The position numbers were made by a program, and so were the translations under genes. A DNA stretch of 64,000 nt, taken from the NCBI GenBank assembly GCA_964016875.1, contig OZ024721.1, forward strand, positions 2,609,001 to 2,673,000, given 5' to 3'. Within the stretch, counting starts at the first letter, position 1, and each line of letters opens with the position of its first letter. The stretch is from Fallopia convolvulus (taxonomy: Eukaryota > Streptophyta > Magnoliopsida > Caryophyllales > Polygonaceae). Shown in pieces: positions 44,082-54,205 of this stretch. Under the pieces are notes generated by a model. The model was not told the DNA's origin. It saw only the letters and a program-made list of their open reading frames with translations, and did not search any database.

Positions 44082-44326
44082 CTAGAAATAACGACAACAT
44101 GCACATGTAAAAGCCTTTGTGTAAAATTAAAGATGTATAAAGTTGGGATTTTTTTCTAATTGATTACTGAATAAATTTTGCAATATATACGACTTTATGT
44201 GATCGTACCCCTATGTGTGTCAAGAACGGCTCGGTAGCGTCTCAACCAGTCCATCCCCGGAATAACGTCATCATTAGTGATAACTACATCACAAAGAAGT
44301 GTACAAAATAGTTCCGACTCCCGATC

Positions 44327-45848
44327 TGTTGGATTAGTGTTAAGAACAATGATTTCTCCATTCGAACAATCGAAGTTTTGATAATGACAAACACTTGGAA
44401 CTACTGAAAGCTTTTTTTAGGTCGTCTAAGAGGTGTAAGCCTCGAAAGCCTTTGGTACTTCGGTAGAGCGAGCAGAGTAGATGTATGCCAACTGTTGAGC
44501 GAAAGCACCTATTTCATATTTCACAGATGTGAATATGTTTGGGTTCACTTTCTTAACAGGTTTACCCTGCCTATTCTTCTCAACAAAATGACGATCGTCA
44601 TTTGGAGTAGACTTCCGGGTAGGCATCCAACGAAACCCTTTGTTAAAGGGTACGGTGGAGATCCAGGGCAGATACAATGAAATCAGGGAGGGTCGAGAGG
44701 ACTTTCTCGATAGCCAGAAGCTCGTTTATTCTTTTTATTCGTGCATCTGGGCTTGTAGTTGCGTTGCAAGCAATTCTCTCTGTCAGGCGGGAGCAATTTA
44801 CTTACGATACGTAGTTGACATTCATCAAAAGGATCTAATCAATTATGATTTCAGATTCAATTAGATTCTCTCTAAAGAGCAGCGGTTGCTTCAATTGGCT
44901 TATATTAAATAGAAATCACCACATCAATTCCATTTCCATCTTCTCATATTAGGAAGACCTTGAGCGGGGAAGGTATTTTCCCAAGCCGGTCAATAAAGGC
45001 ATCAAGTCACGATGCCCAATCTAATTCAAGTGAATTCGGGAAAGATATAAGATTACAGGAAAAGCAAGGGAAACATCCCCGATGAGTCACCTTGGTACGT
45101 GTCAATTAAATAAAGGACAAAAGAGACTTTTTACTGTTGTCTTGGGCGGCAAGCACAAAAGGATAGAAATGTCCCAAGATGGAAAGTTTCCAAAAGGGTA
45201 CGCTGGTCATGCAACAGTATCGTGTGCCCCAAGAGTTAAAGGAAAAAAGTGTCAAATGGAAAGAAGCCATCACTACAAATAGAAAGCGATGAAGCTAGAT
45301 CAAGTACGCTCTCAAAAAGGAATGAACAATATTCTCTTAAGGAAGCAAGTGATCCAAAGAGAAAGAGAGAGATCAAGCAACTCAAGTGAAGACGACGAAC
45401 CAAATCCAAAGGAGAAAGTACCAGATCCAATTGATGGGAATTACGTGAAGATTGCCATCGAATTGGAAGTTTGTTCCTGTGCAAAAGAGACCTGCTTCAG
45501 GAACGAGTCAGGTTCAATTACTAGTATTAGTTGTGTTTAGTAGATCTAGATCCATGATAGCTTAAGTCGATAGTATTGTTTGAATTTGGCGATTGCAAAC
45601 AATACAAAAGTTCGTCTTTGAATCGTGTAACTAAAGATCTATCAAATTAATATAGTGCTTGTTCAAAATCCTCCAAGGGAGGTAGATGTTTACTCTGCTA
45701 GTTGATTGTAGAGGTTCCTCTATAAGGAAACGTGTCCATCTAATGCATTACTGTTTTATTTTCTGTGTTGTTTATTTCCGTTGTGTAAGGGAACTGTCTC
45801 TAGAGTAGTTTTCAATTTGTCTTACTAACACAGATCTACGATCCTACA
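44327..45848 (+). mobile_element. R1 LTR-like element, 1522 bp, forward, with inserted block
   Basis: It starts TGTTGGATTAGTGTTAAG and ends GATCCTACA, with exact CGATC at 44322-44326 and 45849-45853. It is the best-delimited copy. Compared with the 898-bp and 899-bp copies it carries about 620 bp of extra sequence after 'acacttggaacta' (44416 to about 45035). The rest is collinear with the 17.7-kb copy. Confidence 0.88.
44416..45035. other. Unassigned 0.6-kb block inside the R1 copy
   Basis: This block is absent from all other R1 copies here. Its base composition is more balanced than the surroundings. It contains a minus-strand open frame of about 80 codons (44426-44677) including NIFTSVKYEIGAFAQQLAY, which I do not recognise. 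No inverted ends or clear target duplication were found. It could be original R1 sequence lost from shorter copies, a captured fragment, or organelle-derived DNA. Confidence 0.4.
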
Positions 45849-46301
45849 CGATCCTAATAGGGCATTGTAATATCTCTCTATCCCCTCTCACCTTACTTCC
45901 ATCCAGCAGTCCCATAACGAAAGACACTCCTGATATACAAGTCAAACCGAGTTTATCTATGCGTAGAAGACATAAAAGAATGTGTAGCACTTGTATCAAA
46001 CAAAATGTGCAAGGGTTTAGACTGAATCCAAATCGTACATGTGGCGGTAGGCGTATGCATGACATTAGGTCTCCTCATCTCAAACACCCGAGGTTGAGTG
46101 GCCCTCGAGGTGCTAGCTCCTGCACCACGGTCTCTACTCTGGCCGGATGCCTGTTGGGATTGCTGTGGCGGGACACGAGCCCCCTAGTTTCCTGTCCCCG
46201 ATGAAGACTTGCAGTATTGTTGCAGGTGTTTGGGCTTCCTGCAAAACAATTTCGAACTGACTTCGAACATTGATTCCTCATATGCGCAGTGCTTCCACAA
46301 T

Positions 46302-47640
46302 GAGTTTTTTTAATACATTGATTTGACGAATTTTCTTTTTCCCCCAGATGATAGGACAAGATATTGAGATCATAGAAGAATAATATCTTATCTTCTATTC
46401 TTAGATAAAATCTTTTACTTGTGGTAGTTATGTATTAGGGTTTATTGGTTACTTGTTCTCCAAACATTCTCTTCTATAAATATATGTCCTAATACATAAT
46501 ATGTGATGTGACTATGATAACTGATAAGGCCATCACATCGTGAGATAGTGAGGTGTGTGTGTCTTGTTAGAAGGCCACGACTTATGTGGTTCATTGCTTG
46601 GCTTGTGAGAGTGTTTTCTGACATTTGGAAATTTTGGGTCTATTTTTTTATTTATTAAACTTTTCCTAAGGCAAATGTCAGTTTTGCCCTTAAGTCTTTC
46701 ATTATAAGCCACTAGGGCTCTAGTTTCCTAATTAAACAAGATTTGATGAAAACCATTCCAAACCCTTGTCTCCCCCTTGAATTTCGTGTTATATTTATTT
46801 GAATCAATCCAAATTCATTTTGTTTTGATTAGATTATGAGTAATATCGATCAAAGATCAAAGATCCTTCCTTAGTGAGTCATATCCAAGAACGGATCTTT
46901 CTAGTTCAAGTTAGATTCAAGGTGAGTCATATCCTTGAGTTTTTCTTGTCCATATCCAATCCTCAATTCCTCATAACCATCCACTTTTCCATCACTTTTC
47001 ATCCTCAAAATCACCATCTCATCCTCCATCAAACTTGGATCCATAATCCCCTTCAGAAATACCATCAAAACAAGTCAAAATTGCTTCTTGGTAGATTCCG
47101 CGACATCTTAGTAAAATCGCTATAACTTTCAATCTACTCATCATATGGCGCTCATATTTTGAGTTCAACTAGACTTGTAGATCTAAATCTGAGATTTGGA
47201 ATCACCCAATTTCGAGTCCAGGCGAGGGAGACTTACCCTTTTAAATCTCCAGAACAAAAGTTCCTCCATCAAGATTGCTCAGGTCTTCCTCGGATTACCT
47301 TGCACGGCTTGCAACATCAAATTCCTTCATCAATATGTATCTCAATACTTTATCAATCCAATACTCTTTATCTACACAAGATTTACGTTACATTACTAGA
47401 TCTCCAAAGTGAACAAGTAGATATGAGAAGCCCAACAAAACAATACTTGGATCATGCACGTTGGTATATCTATAGAACAATAATGCATATACTTCATCAT
47501 AACTTGGTTTGGATGGAGGATGAGGAGTTAGAAAGAGTTCTAAACAAGATTTCCCTAGGTGGAATACTCCCTATGTCGTTGATTTTGTTGGAAATGTTGT
47601 TCCTATCCCATTTTCTAGCACATTAGGGTTGACTAGAAAT
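46302..47640 (+). pseudogene. Ankyrin-PGG copy 3, exon 3 fragment
   Basis: The end of intron 2 and the first bases of exon 3 lie at 46302-46362 ('gacgaattttctttttcccc', then GATAGGACAAGAT). After a 1-kb insertion exon 3 resumes at 47376 and reads DMRSPTKQYLDHARWYIYRT and HNLVWMEDEELERVLNKISL. It then jumps by an internal deletion, which removes the PGG motif and two helices, to ILPMSLILLEMLFLSHF and the 3' flank. Exons 1 and 2 are absent. The 3' flank to about 47760 matches that of the intact gene. Confidence 0.82.
46363..47375. mobile_element. 1013-bp insertion in exon 3 of copy 3, LTR-like
   Basis: ACAAGAT stands at 46356-46362 and again at 47376-47382, and joining the flanks restores exon 3. 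The insert is AT-rich and non-coding. Passages such as 'aaaatcgctataactttcaa' followed by 'gagttcaactagacttgtag' have the look of plant LTRs. The ends are not TG...CA, and the duplication is longer than the usual five bases, so the class is uncertain. Confidence 0.6.
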
Positions 47641-47857
47641 AACGAGAACATACACATGTAAAAGCCTTTGTGTAAAATTAAAGATGCATAAAGTTGGATG
47701 GATTTTTTTCTGATTGATTACTGAATAAAAGTTTGCAATATATTCCAAGTTTATGACATAAACTTAGGCAACCAGGCCCAAAAGGATGATACCAAAATAT
47801 ACATAAATAATTCTAAAATAAATACAAGATTAAAACTATCATAGCAAATATAATATC

Positions 47858-48756
47858 TGTTGTATTGGGGTTAGGAACAATGATTCTCTCCACCAGTTTT
47901 GATGATAACAAACGCCATTAGGAATCAAACTTTTATCCAAGTGTTCTAGGAAAAGAAAGTCACACATGAACTATGAGGGAAACAATGCAATAATATCCTG
48001 GAATCGGTTCCTGCATGCATGCATGGCATATCAGAAGGACAAAATGGTATTTGCGGAACAAACTTGGGCGGCAAGTGAAAAAGGGCAAATGCGTCTTAAA
48101 GAGAAAATAGCTCCCAAGGGTATGCTGATCATTAAGAGTCGTGCCTTGCACCCTAGTGAAAAAGGATAGAAGAGTAAATTGTAAAGGCTTGACACTATAA
48201 GCAGAAAGTGATGAAGATAGAACAAGCTGGATCACCCACCGCATGAACAGTACCCACCTAAGAGCAACGAAAGACTGAGAGTGATTCAGAGCTACAAGGA
48301 AGAATTCAACAAAAAGAAGAAGGTCGAGAAGCTTGACGATGGCAAGTGCGTGAACTTGACGTCGTTGTAGGAATTAGTTCCGATGCAAAAGGGAAATGCA
48401 CCAGGAAGTTGTGAGGTTCGATTGCTTTGTTTAAATTTTTGTGGTACTCTTAGGAAATAGATAGCTAGGTAGATTCGTTAGTATTGCTAGGATTTGGTGA
48501 TTGCTAGCAATAGAGAAGTTCGGATCTACATTTTGTATCTAAAGAACTATGATTTATATAAAGTTCTTATTCAAAATCCTCCAAGGAAGGTAGAGGTTTA
48601 CCCATTCAACTTGTTGGTTGAAGTGGGGTTCCTCTATAAGGAATCGTGTACATTCTTAAGTTTCTGTCATTTCTATTATGTATTTACTTTTCCGCTGCGT
48701 AAGGAAACTATCACTGAAACAGTTCCCGCTTGTCTGAACTAATCAACGATCCTACA
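47858..48756 (+). mobile_element. R1 LTR-like element, 899 bp, forward
   Basis: It starts TGTTGTATTGGGGTTAGG and ends GATCCTACA, flanked by exact ATATC at 47853-47857 and 48757-48761. It includes 'ggaatcggttcctgcatgca', 'gggcggcaagtgaaaaaggg' and 'tcctctataaggaatcgtg'. It appears to lie in a former copia LTR, as a reversed polypurine tract follows at about 48774. Confidence 0.88.
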
Positions 48757-48761
48757 ATATC

Positions 48762-49240
48762 TTACCTAATACTCCCCTCGATCAAGTTGAATATTAATGG
48801 AGGAATAGAGAACTATATGATGATTCTTTGTCTCCAATATATAGGTGGATAACCAAGAAAGACAAATACCTCGTAAGAGAGTGTTAGGTTAAGGGACAAG
48901 TAGCCTAATTAGATTCACAATAAGAAGTAAGTTGCAATGAGCTCGCTAGATAAAACATGGCTTTGATCATGAGAACCTTTTAAATACTGTAAAACATGCA
49001 AAGTGGTGTGCCAATGAGTATCTTTAGGACTTTGCATATTGAAATAAAGTACGAAAGATATGAAAATTTTGGGGCAAGAAGTAATGTGGTAGATGAGACG
49101 TCCAATCATCTTGTTCTATTGATCAAGTTTGGCAAAATATGGATATCAGTTGCCTTTGCCCAAGTGTGATTATGAGGAAGGGGAAACGCGGTTGGTTTGG
49201 CAGCAAGTAGGCAAGCCTCGACCAAAACATCGAGAGTGTA
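48762..49240 (-). mobile_element. Copia pol fragment, minus strand
   Basis: On the minus strand, 49109-48915 gives MIGRLIYHITSCPKIFISFV and MQSPKDTHWHTTLHVLQYL, the end of the copia reverse transcriptase and start of RNase H. At about 48774-48790 a reversed TGATCGAGGGGAGTATTAGG is a polypurine tract joined to an LTR start. Most of the element is missing. Confidence 0.7.
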
Positions 49241-49241
49241 T

Positions 49242-49635
49242 TTCTTTTTTTTCTGAATGAAAGATAAATCATTCATTGATAATAAGATTTACAAAAAGTT
49301 ACCTAGGCATCCTAGGAATTATATTGCTTTCAATAACTCCCACTTTCACAAGCCATTTGCGGGCTTCACGGTTTGGTTTCCTCCGAATAGCTTTCAAGCA
49401 ATCCTTAACATGTGCGATGATCTGGGTTACACACGACTCAAGACTGGTTCTTAATTGTTGGTAAATCAATGCATTATGCACCTACCAAATGTAGTACACT
49501 ATTGCCACAAGGCATGCACTCCAAGTGTGGAACATGATTTCCCTCTTCCGGCGAAAGCTTGAGTTCTATGATGTTCATTCATCTCCCTCTGAACTGTTTG
49601 GCTATTGGGTCCTGATATCCTCGTATGTTTATACC
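49242..49635 (-). mobile_element. LINE 3' fragment, minus strand
   Basis: On the minus strand the frame gives CLVAIVYYIWQVHNALIYQQ and CVTQIIAHVKDCLKAI, the C-terminal tail of plant L1-type LINEs, similar to that at 29340-29510. A poly(T) run at 49245-49254 is the tail in reverse. It stands directly in front of ankyrin-PGG copy 4 and may have removed its 5' part. Confidence 0.75.
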
Positions 49636-49644
49636 AAGTGTTGG

Positions 49645-51215
49645 AAAAGCTAGACTCTGCTCCATCTCGCATCTCAATTTGGACACGTGGCGACTGTTGA
49701 GGCTTTGCTCCTCGGTCATGACTTTGTCCAGCCTGGGGCTAGTCCGTCTGTGAACGGAATGAAACCGTGTTGGAGCGAGAGAGATGAGAAGGGAGACACG
49801 CCTCTTCACAAGGCTCTCATAAATGGCCACGAGGATATCGCCATGTTGTTGTTGGATAGGGATATTCGATTGGTTTCGGTTGATAACAATGCAGGCGAAA
49901 TTCTGGTGTGCCTTACTGCAGAGAGCTCTTGCAACGGGTTTCTTGAGAGGATTATAGATGTGCATCGAGTTGGTCAGTGTTGTGTAAGCTTATCAAGAGT
50001 TCGGGCCTCACGGTTTTTCATTTTGTAACTGCTTGGAGGACGTGCGGTAAGGGTAGATGGATTACATTATAAATTTATTGTATATTTGGTCTATGCTATC
50101 AGGACCAATAGGCTTACATACTAGCTTGTTTATCTCTCAACTTTCAGATGTGGAATTTACAATTGAACCCCTACAATTTGCTTCCCTTGCAGTGCCCATT
50201 CTGAATAGTTTAATCGAGACAAGGAGAGGACCTCTCTTGGAAGTCCGAGGCAAGAAAGAGAGTGGAGGACCTTAGTTCACTACGCCTTAAAACACAAAGA
50301 ACGTGGAATTGTGGAAGCATTACTAATGGCTGACGACTCACTCGCCTATTTGCAAGACGTCAAGGGCCAGAGTACTTTACATATAGCTTCCAAGAAGGGT
50401 TTGTTCTCTACAGTAAGAACAATCTGGGATTTATCTCCACAATCAATAGAATTCCGTCATAACCACGGTAAAACGGCTCTTCACATCACAGAGATGAATG
50501 CTAGTTTTATAAGGAAATGCCTTAACAACACGGCAATGAAGGAGCTCATTAATGAGGTTGACCATGAAGGCAACACACCTTTACATGTCGCCTTGATCAA
50601 CACCAAACCCGATGCTGCATTCCGGCTGGTGGGCGCTGATGGCTGCAATCTGGGGTTGAAGAACAATTCTGGACAGAGAGCTTTGGATTTATGCTATTTC
50701 AATGATAAAATTGGCTTCCTAGTGCGCATCTATATTCTCTCAACTAGCTAGCTTTTATTGCAATGAGTTCTTTCTAACTTAACTACTTAGATCTTGTGTC
50801 AACTTGGAGTGGGATGGACGATTCGGAGGTGATTGACAAGCTTACCGTAGCTGCAATTCTCTTGCTACCACTCAACCTTACGACAACATTTGATGCAACA
50901 AAATAAGAAGAAAGAAAAGAAGACAAAATGACCAACATCTTCATGTGTTCAAATATGACAGCCTTCATAACAGGTTTGTTCGTCTTGATCGGCTGCACGT
51001 TTGAGTTTAGCAAGAATGTGAGAAAAAAGAGGTTCATCGCGAGTGCAAGCATCCGCACGCTACAAATTGCCCTTTTTGCTACCTTCATCGCTTACATGTC
51101 TAAGTCAATATGCATTGCTGCTGGCCCCAAGTTTAACCCTAAGAATCTCATAATAGTTGCAGCTTCGGTTCTTGTATTGGAAATGGGGTTCCTATCCCAA
51201 TGGAGTATTTGGTAG
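49645..51215 (+). pseudogene. Ankyrin-PGG copy 4, broken
   Basis: Exon 1 begins inside the repeats (SQFGHVATVEALLLGHDFV) and runs to about 50043, with a frameshift near 49990. Exon 2 (about 50192-50731) has NSLIETRRGPLLEV, a frameshift near 50265, and then a clean run: DVKGQSTLHIASKKGLFSTV, HGKTALHIT and HEGNTPLHVALINTKPDAA. Exon 3 (about 50795-51215) keeps three hydrophobic segments, but a TAA at about 50906 replaces the PGG region. The N terminus has been lost beside the LINE. It is more diverged from the intact gene than copy 1 is. Confidence 0.88.
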
Positions 51216-51670
51216 ACCATTAGGATTGAGATTGTTTGCTTGCTAGAACCAATAATATAATACTAGTATTCTAATGCATAAGAAATGGCTCGAAACAAGA
51301 ACGTTTTGAGGGATAGAATTAGAGTAGAGGATCCTTAGTTTTGTCATTTCTTTGTTTTGCAAGGGGTGTGTTGTGTTTTTCGTAGTTTTATATGCTCCCT
51401 TTACTTTATTGCCCGTGAGTTTGTTTCGTTTTTTAGGTCTTTTGAAAATACCTTCTCAACGTGTTCTAGATAAGGGTGCATATACCTTAACTCCTCAGAT
51501 CCTGGGCTGCAGGAGTTGTTGCTGTTGTTGTAGATACAACCATCCTAACATTTGTTGCTCTGGTTCGAGATAATGGATTCCTGCAGCAACTATTGCAAGA
51601 TTTTTCTTAGAGAATTTTAATTTGATTTCAAGAAAGAGCAATTCACAGGATTGGAGAATGGAGATTGCAA
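51216..51670. other. Space between copy 4 and the 190-residue gene
   Basis: It contains the 3' flank of copy 4 and, on the other strand, the probable 3'UTR of the gene ending at 51671. A run of 'tgctgttgttgt' lies near 51522. The open frame at 51352-51573 has no recognisable features. Confidence 0.45.
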
Positions 51671-53026
51671 TCAAAATTGAAAGTCATCGGTATCTTCTTC
51701 CCATTGGAGAACAGCGGAGCCAATGTCTTGCTCTCTCTTCAGCTTATCTTTCAAGAACCAGTCACATACTCTCCCTGCATTTAGCTCCTCTATTTCACAC
51801 CCCTCTTGCTCCGCTATCACTCTCAACAGATTCAAAGATGAAATCTACATCCGAAAATTATATGATGAGTTTTCAGAATACAAGTCATCAAAAATCTTTG
51901 AAAATTCTGCAAAGCTAGCTTAAGGAGCAAACAATTCGATCATTCAATTGTCAACTTTCTAATCGCATCAGTTGCTTGATGTATGAATTTTTAGAAGCTA
52001 GAACTAAAACCCCAAGTAATGAAAGGAAATGACAATTTTACCGTTAATCTGCAGAGAAAGCGCTCATGGGTACTTAAACCGGACAATTCAACAAGACCAG
52101 CTTCTTCAAAAGACAAAAATGTTCTTCCTCCAGAAGTGGTGTTCTCCTCTCCTTCAGATGCTTTCACTACGAGTTTCCTGTGGATCAAACCAGAATTGAC
52201 TCCAATTTTCATTTCATTTTTTGATCTTCTATGCTGCATTGAGGAAACTTTGCATCAGATATATGAATGTGCAAGCTCAGAAAACAATGGCTACTAATCC
52301 TGTTGCTTGATTTCTTCATTTTGTTCTCTAAATGTGTAAGCATTCCAATTTGTCAGATTGACATTGTGTAAACAAAGACCGCCTAAATGTGATATACTAT
52401 ATAATAGAAGCATCCAATGATGTTTTCACTGATATACAAACACAATCTCCATTGAACACCAAAGAACATTGGCAAAACAGACTAGCAATTTCCATTTGCA
52501 CAATCATCTATATAATGTAAGAAAGCTAAAAAAACGAGAATTTTCATGGATAATTGAAGATAATCGCCAGCACTTGAGTGAAACATCAAATCTCCCGATT
52601 TCCACTACTCAAAATTCATCCTCGATCAGTACGATTTGCGATATTTTACAAATTCAGATAAAAATTTCGCTCTCATATGATGATTTCCAATTCAAAAACG
52701 ACGCGTCTTCATCTTTGGCATTCTACTTTCAGCGATTTAATTTCAAGTAGCGAAAAATCAGTAGATGACAGTACAAGTACTCGAAGCACAAACTGAAAAA
52801 GGAAAAAGGAAATTCGTACCTGGATCCCTAGCTCCCGAGACGAATTCGCAGTTTTAGCAGCCCTATATTGATTCAATGAATTAAGGGGGAGAAATCGGGC
52901 TTGACGGCAAGAATTTTGGAGGTTTGAACAGCTGTTTCCGAAATTGACAGACATGGAAGAAAAAGAATTGGCCGAATTGGAATGCGCGGTGTTCAGAAGA
53001 GATGGATTTCGCAGAAGCATCGCCAT
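51671..53026 (-). CDS. Small conserved plant protein, probable plastid targeting, three exons
   Basis: Exons at 53026-52820, 52233-52042 and 51844-51671 have GT/AG borders in phase 0 and give 190 residues. Residues 1 to about 65 are rich in Ser, Asn, Ala and Arg and poor in acid (MAMLLRNPSLLNTAHSNSAN...), as in chloroplast transit peptides. The middle has KLVVKASEGEENTTSGGRTF and EEAGLVELSGLSTHERFLC. The C-terminal part has NLLRVIAEQEGCEIEELNAG and CDWFLKDKLKREQ, and ends in an acidic tail (WEEDTDDFQF). The intact frames and ordinary splice sites argue for a live gene. I do not recognise the family with certainty, and see no enzyme motif or membrane helix. The VVKAS junction at about residue 88 may be where the mature plastid protein starts, although it is further in than usual. 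Confidence 0.8.
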
Positions 53027-53159
53027 TGATGCTTGGAAGATGCGTTAATGGCGGGTGGAATTTCGATACTGAAAATTGCAAAGGGAGTTCGCGGTTGAGC
53101 TTGACAGTGTTTGAGATGATAAAGCGGACGGAGGTGCTGTTTTCTACCGTTAATCCCCA

Positions 53160-53404
53160 CTCACGGAATTTCTTATAGTTGAATGAAATTTCTACCGTTT
53201 ATCCTCTTAATGGGCCAGCATTCCATGAACACACCGTTGGGTTCTTGTGTGGCCCAATTCATTGAGCCCAATTCAGCACATCTTGTATTCTCGAGATCAT
53301 ATCTTTGCTAGTCGCCAATCTGCCACTCTAAATATTAATGGGTTTTTTTTTTTGTCATGAAACATCATATGCCGGATATCATCATTGATGGATTAGCTAT
53401 GATT
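53160..53404. other. Upstream region of the 190-residue gene, no clear motif
   Basis: AT-rich sequence that should hold the promoter of the minus-strand gene. CTATAAG on the minus strand near 53173 is a possible but weak TATA element. Confidence 0.3.
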
Positions 53405-54205
53405 TAAAAAAAAAAAAAGTGACTTATAATAATACCAAGTATTTATTTTAAACCAATAATAATACGAACTTTAGAAATCGTTAAATTGTATACGAACTAT
53501 TACAATATTAACACAAAATAATACGACGTTGAAAAATGATGTGTAATAATACCATCAATTTTGAACCAATATTAATACAAATTCTATATAAAATCTAGAA
53601 GAAGAAAAATCAAAAGTTTTTATGAAATCCACCTCTAGAATCGGATGAGCCTAGGTCTAGGGTCGTCGCGCCTAGTCGATCTTCAACCATCTCTACTAAA
53701 AGGGTGCATTTGGATACGACGGTACCCACTACCCTATATTTCTCCGGCCGCCCACATCCATCTCTTTGGCATTCGAAGTCGGTCTAATCGTGAGGACTTT
53801 ACCCAAAGTTAAGTCATCCAAGTTCAACACTGGTTGCTAATTTTCGAGTGAGATGTTGTGTTGTTTTCTGAGTGTTCGTGTTAATTTTGCAAATTCTTTC
53901 GAAATCCATCCATGGTTGCTAATTATCGAGTGAAAATTGTTGATTTGTGAGAATTTCAGTTTATTTTGAAATTTCGTTCGAAATCTATCCATGGCATTAT
54001 TACAAAGTCGGAATTTGTATAAAGTTCGCATTGTTATTGGTTCAAAATAATAATTGGTATTATTACAAGTCATTTTTCAATTTGGTATTATTTTTTGTTA
54101 ATATTGTAATAATTCGTATGATGTTTAGTAATTTTTAAAGTTCATAATATAATTGATTTAAAAAAGATACTTAGTATTATTAGAAGTCATTTTTCAAAAA
54201 CAATG
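53405..54205. mobile_element. Element with long inverted repeats (Mutator-like or foldback), about 0.8 kb
   Basis: The left arm (about 53410-53590) starts AAGTGACTTATAATAATACC. It matches, inverted, the right arm (about 54010-54200), whose outer end reads AATGACTTCTAATAATACT. Words such as ACCAATAATAATACGAACTT recur in mirror order. The spacer has two similar pieces with 'gaaatccatccatgg' and 'gaaatctatccatgg'. ATGATTTAA and ATGATTAAA outside the arms could be a 9-bp target duplication. No transposase is present. Confidence 0.55.

Larger units (their letters stand above)
44210..46310 (-). mobile_element. Ty3-gypsy gag-pol fragment, minus strand, split by R1
   Basis: On the minus strand, 46300-45849 gives a CCHC-like knuckle (CGSTAHMRNQC) and then the protease motif DTSATHSFMSST, a version of DTGATHSF. 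After the R1 insertion the homology resumes at 44326 with a frame giving DVIPGMDWLRRYRAVLD, which follows the protease in plant gypsy elements. Stops and shifts are frequent. No LTR was recognised at either end. The exact CGATC duplication around R1 confirms that the two halves were once joined. Confidence 0.75.

Noticed and set aside
44426..44677. Gene on the minus strand of the R1 insert
   Set aside because: Only about 80 codons, no recognisable family, no splice partners; kept as an open question in the findings.
45082..45540. Two forward open frames in R1
   Set aside because: Not conserved with the 17.7-kb copy despite similar DNA; no protein signal.
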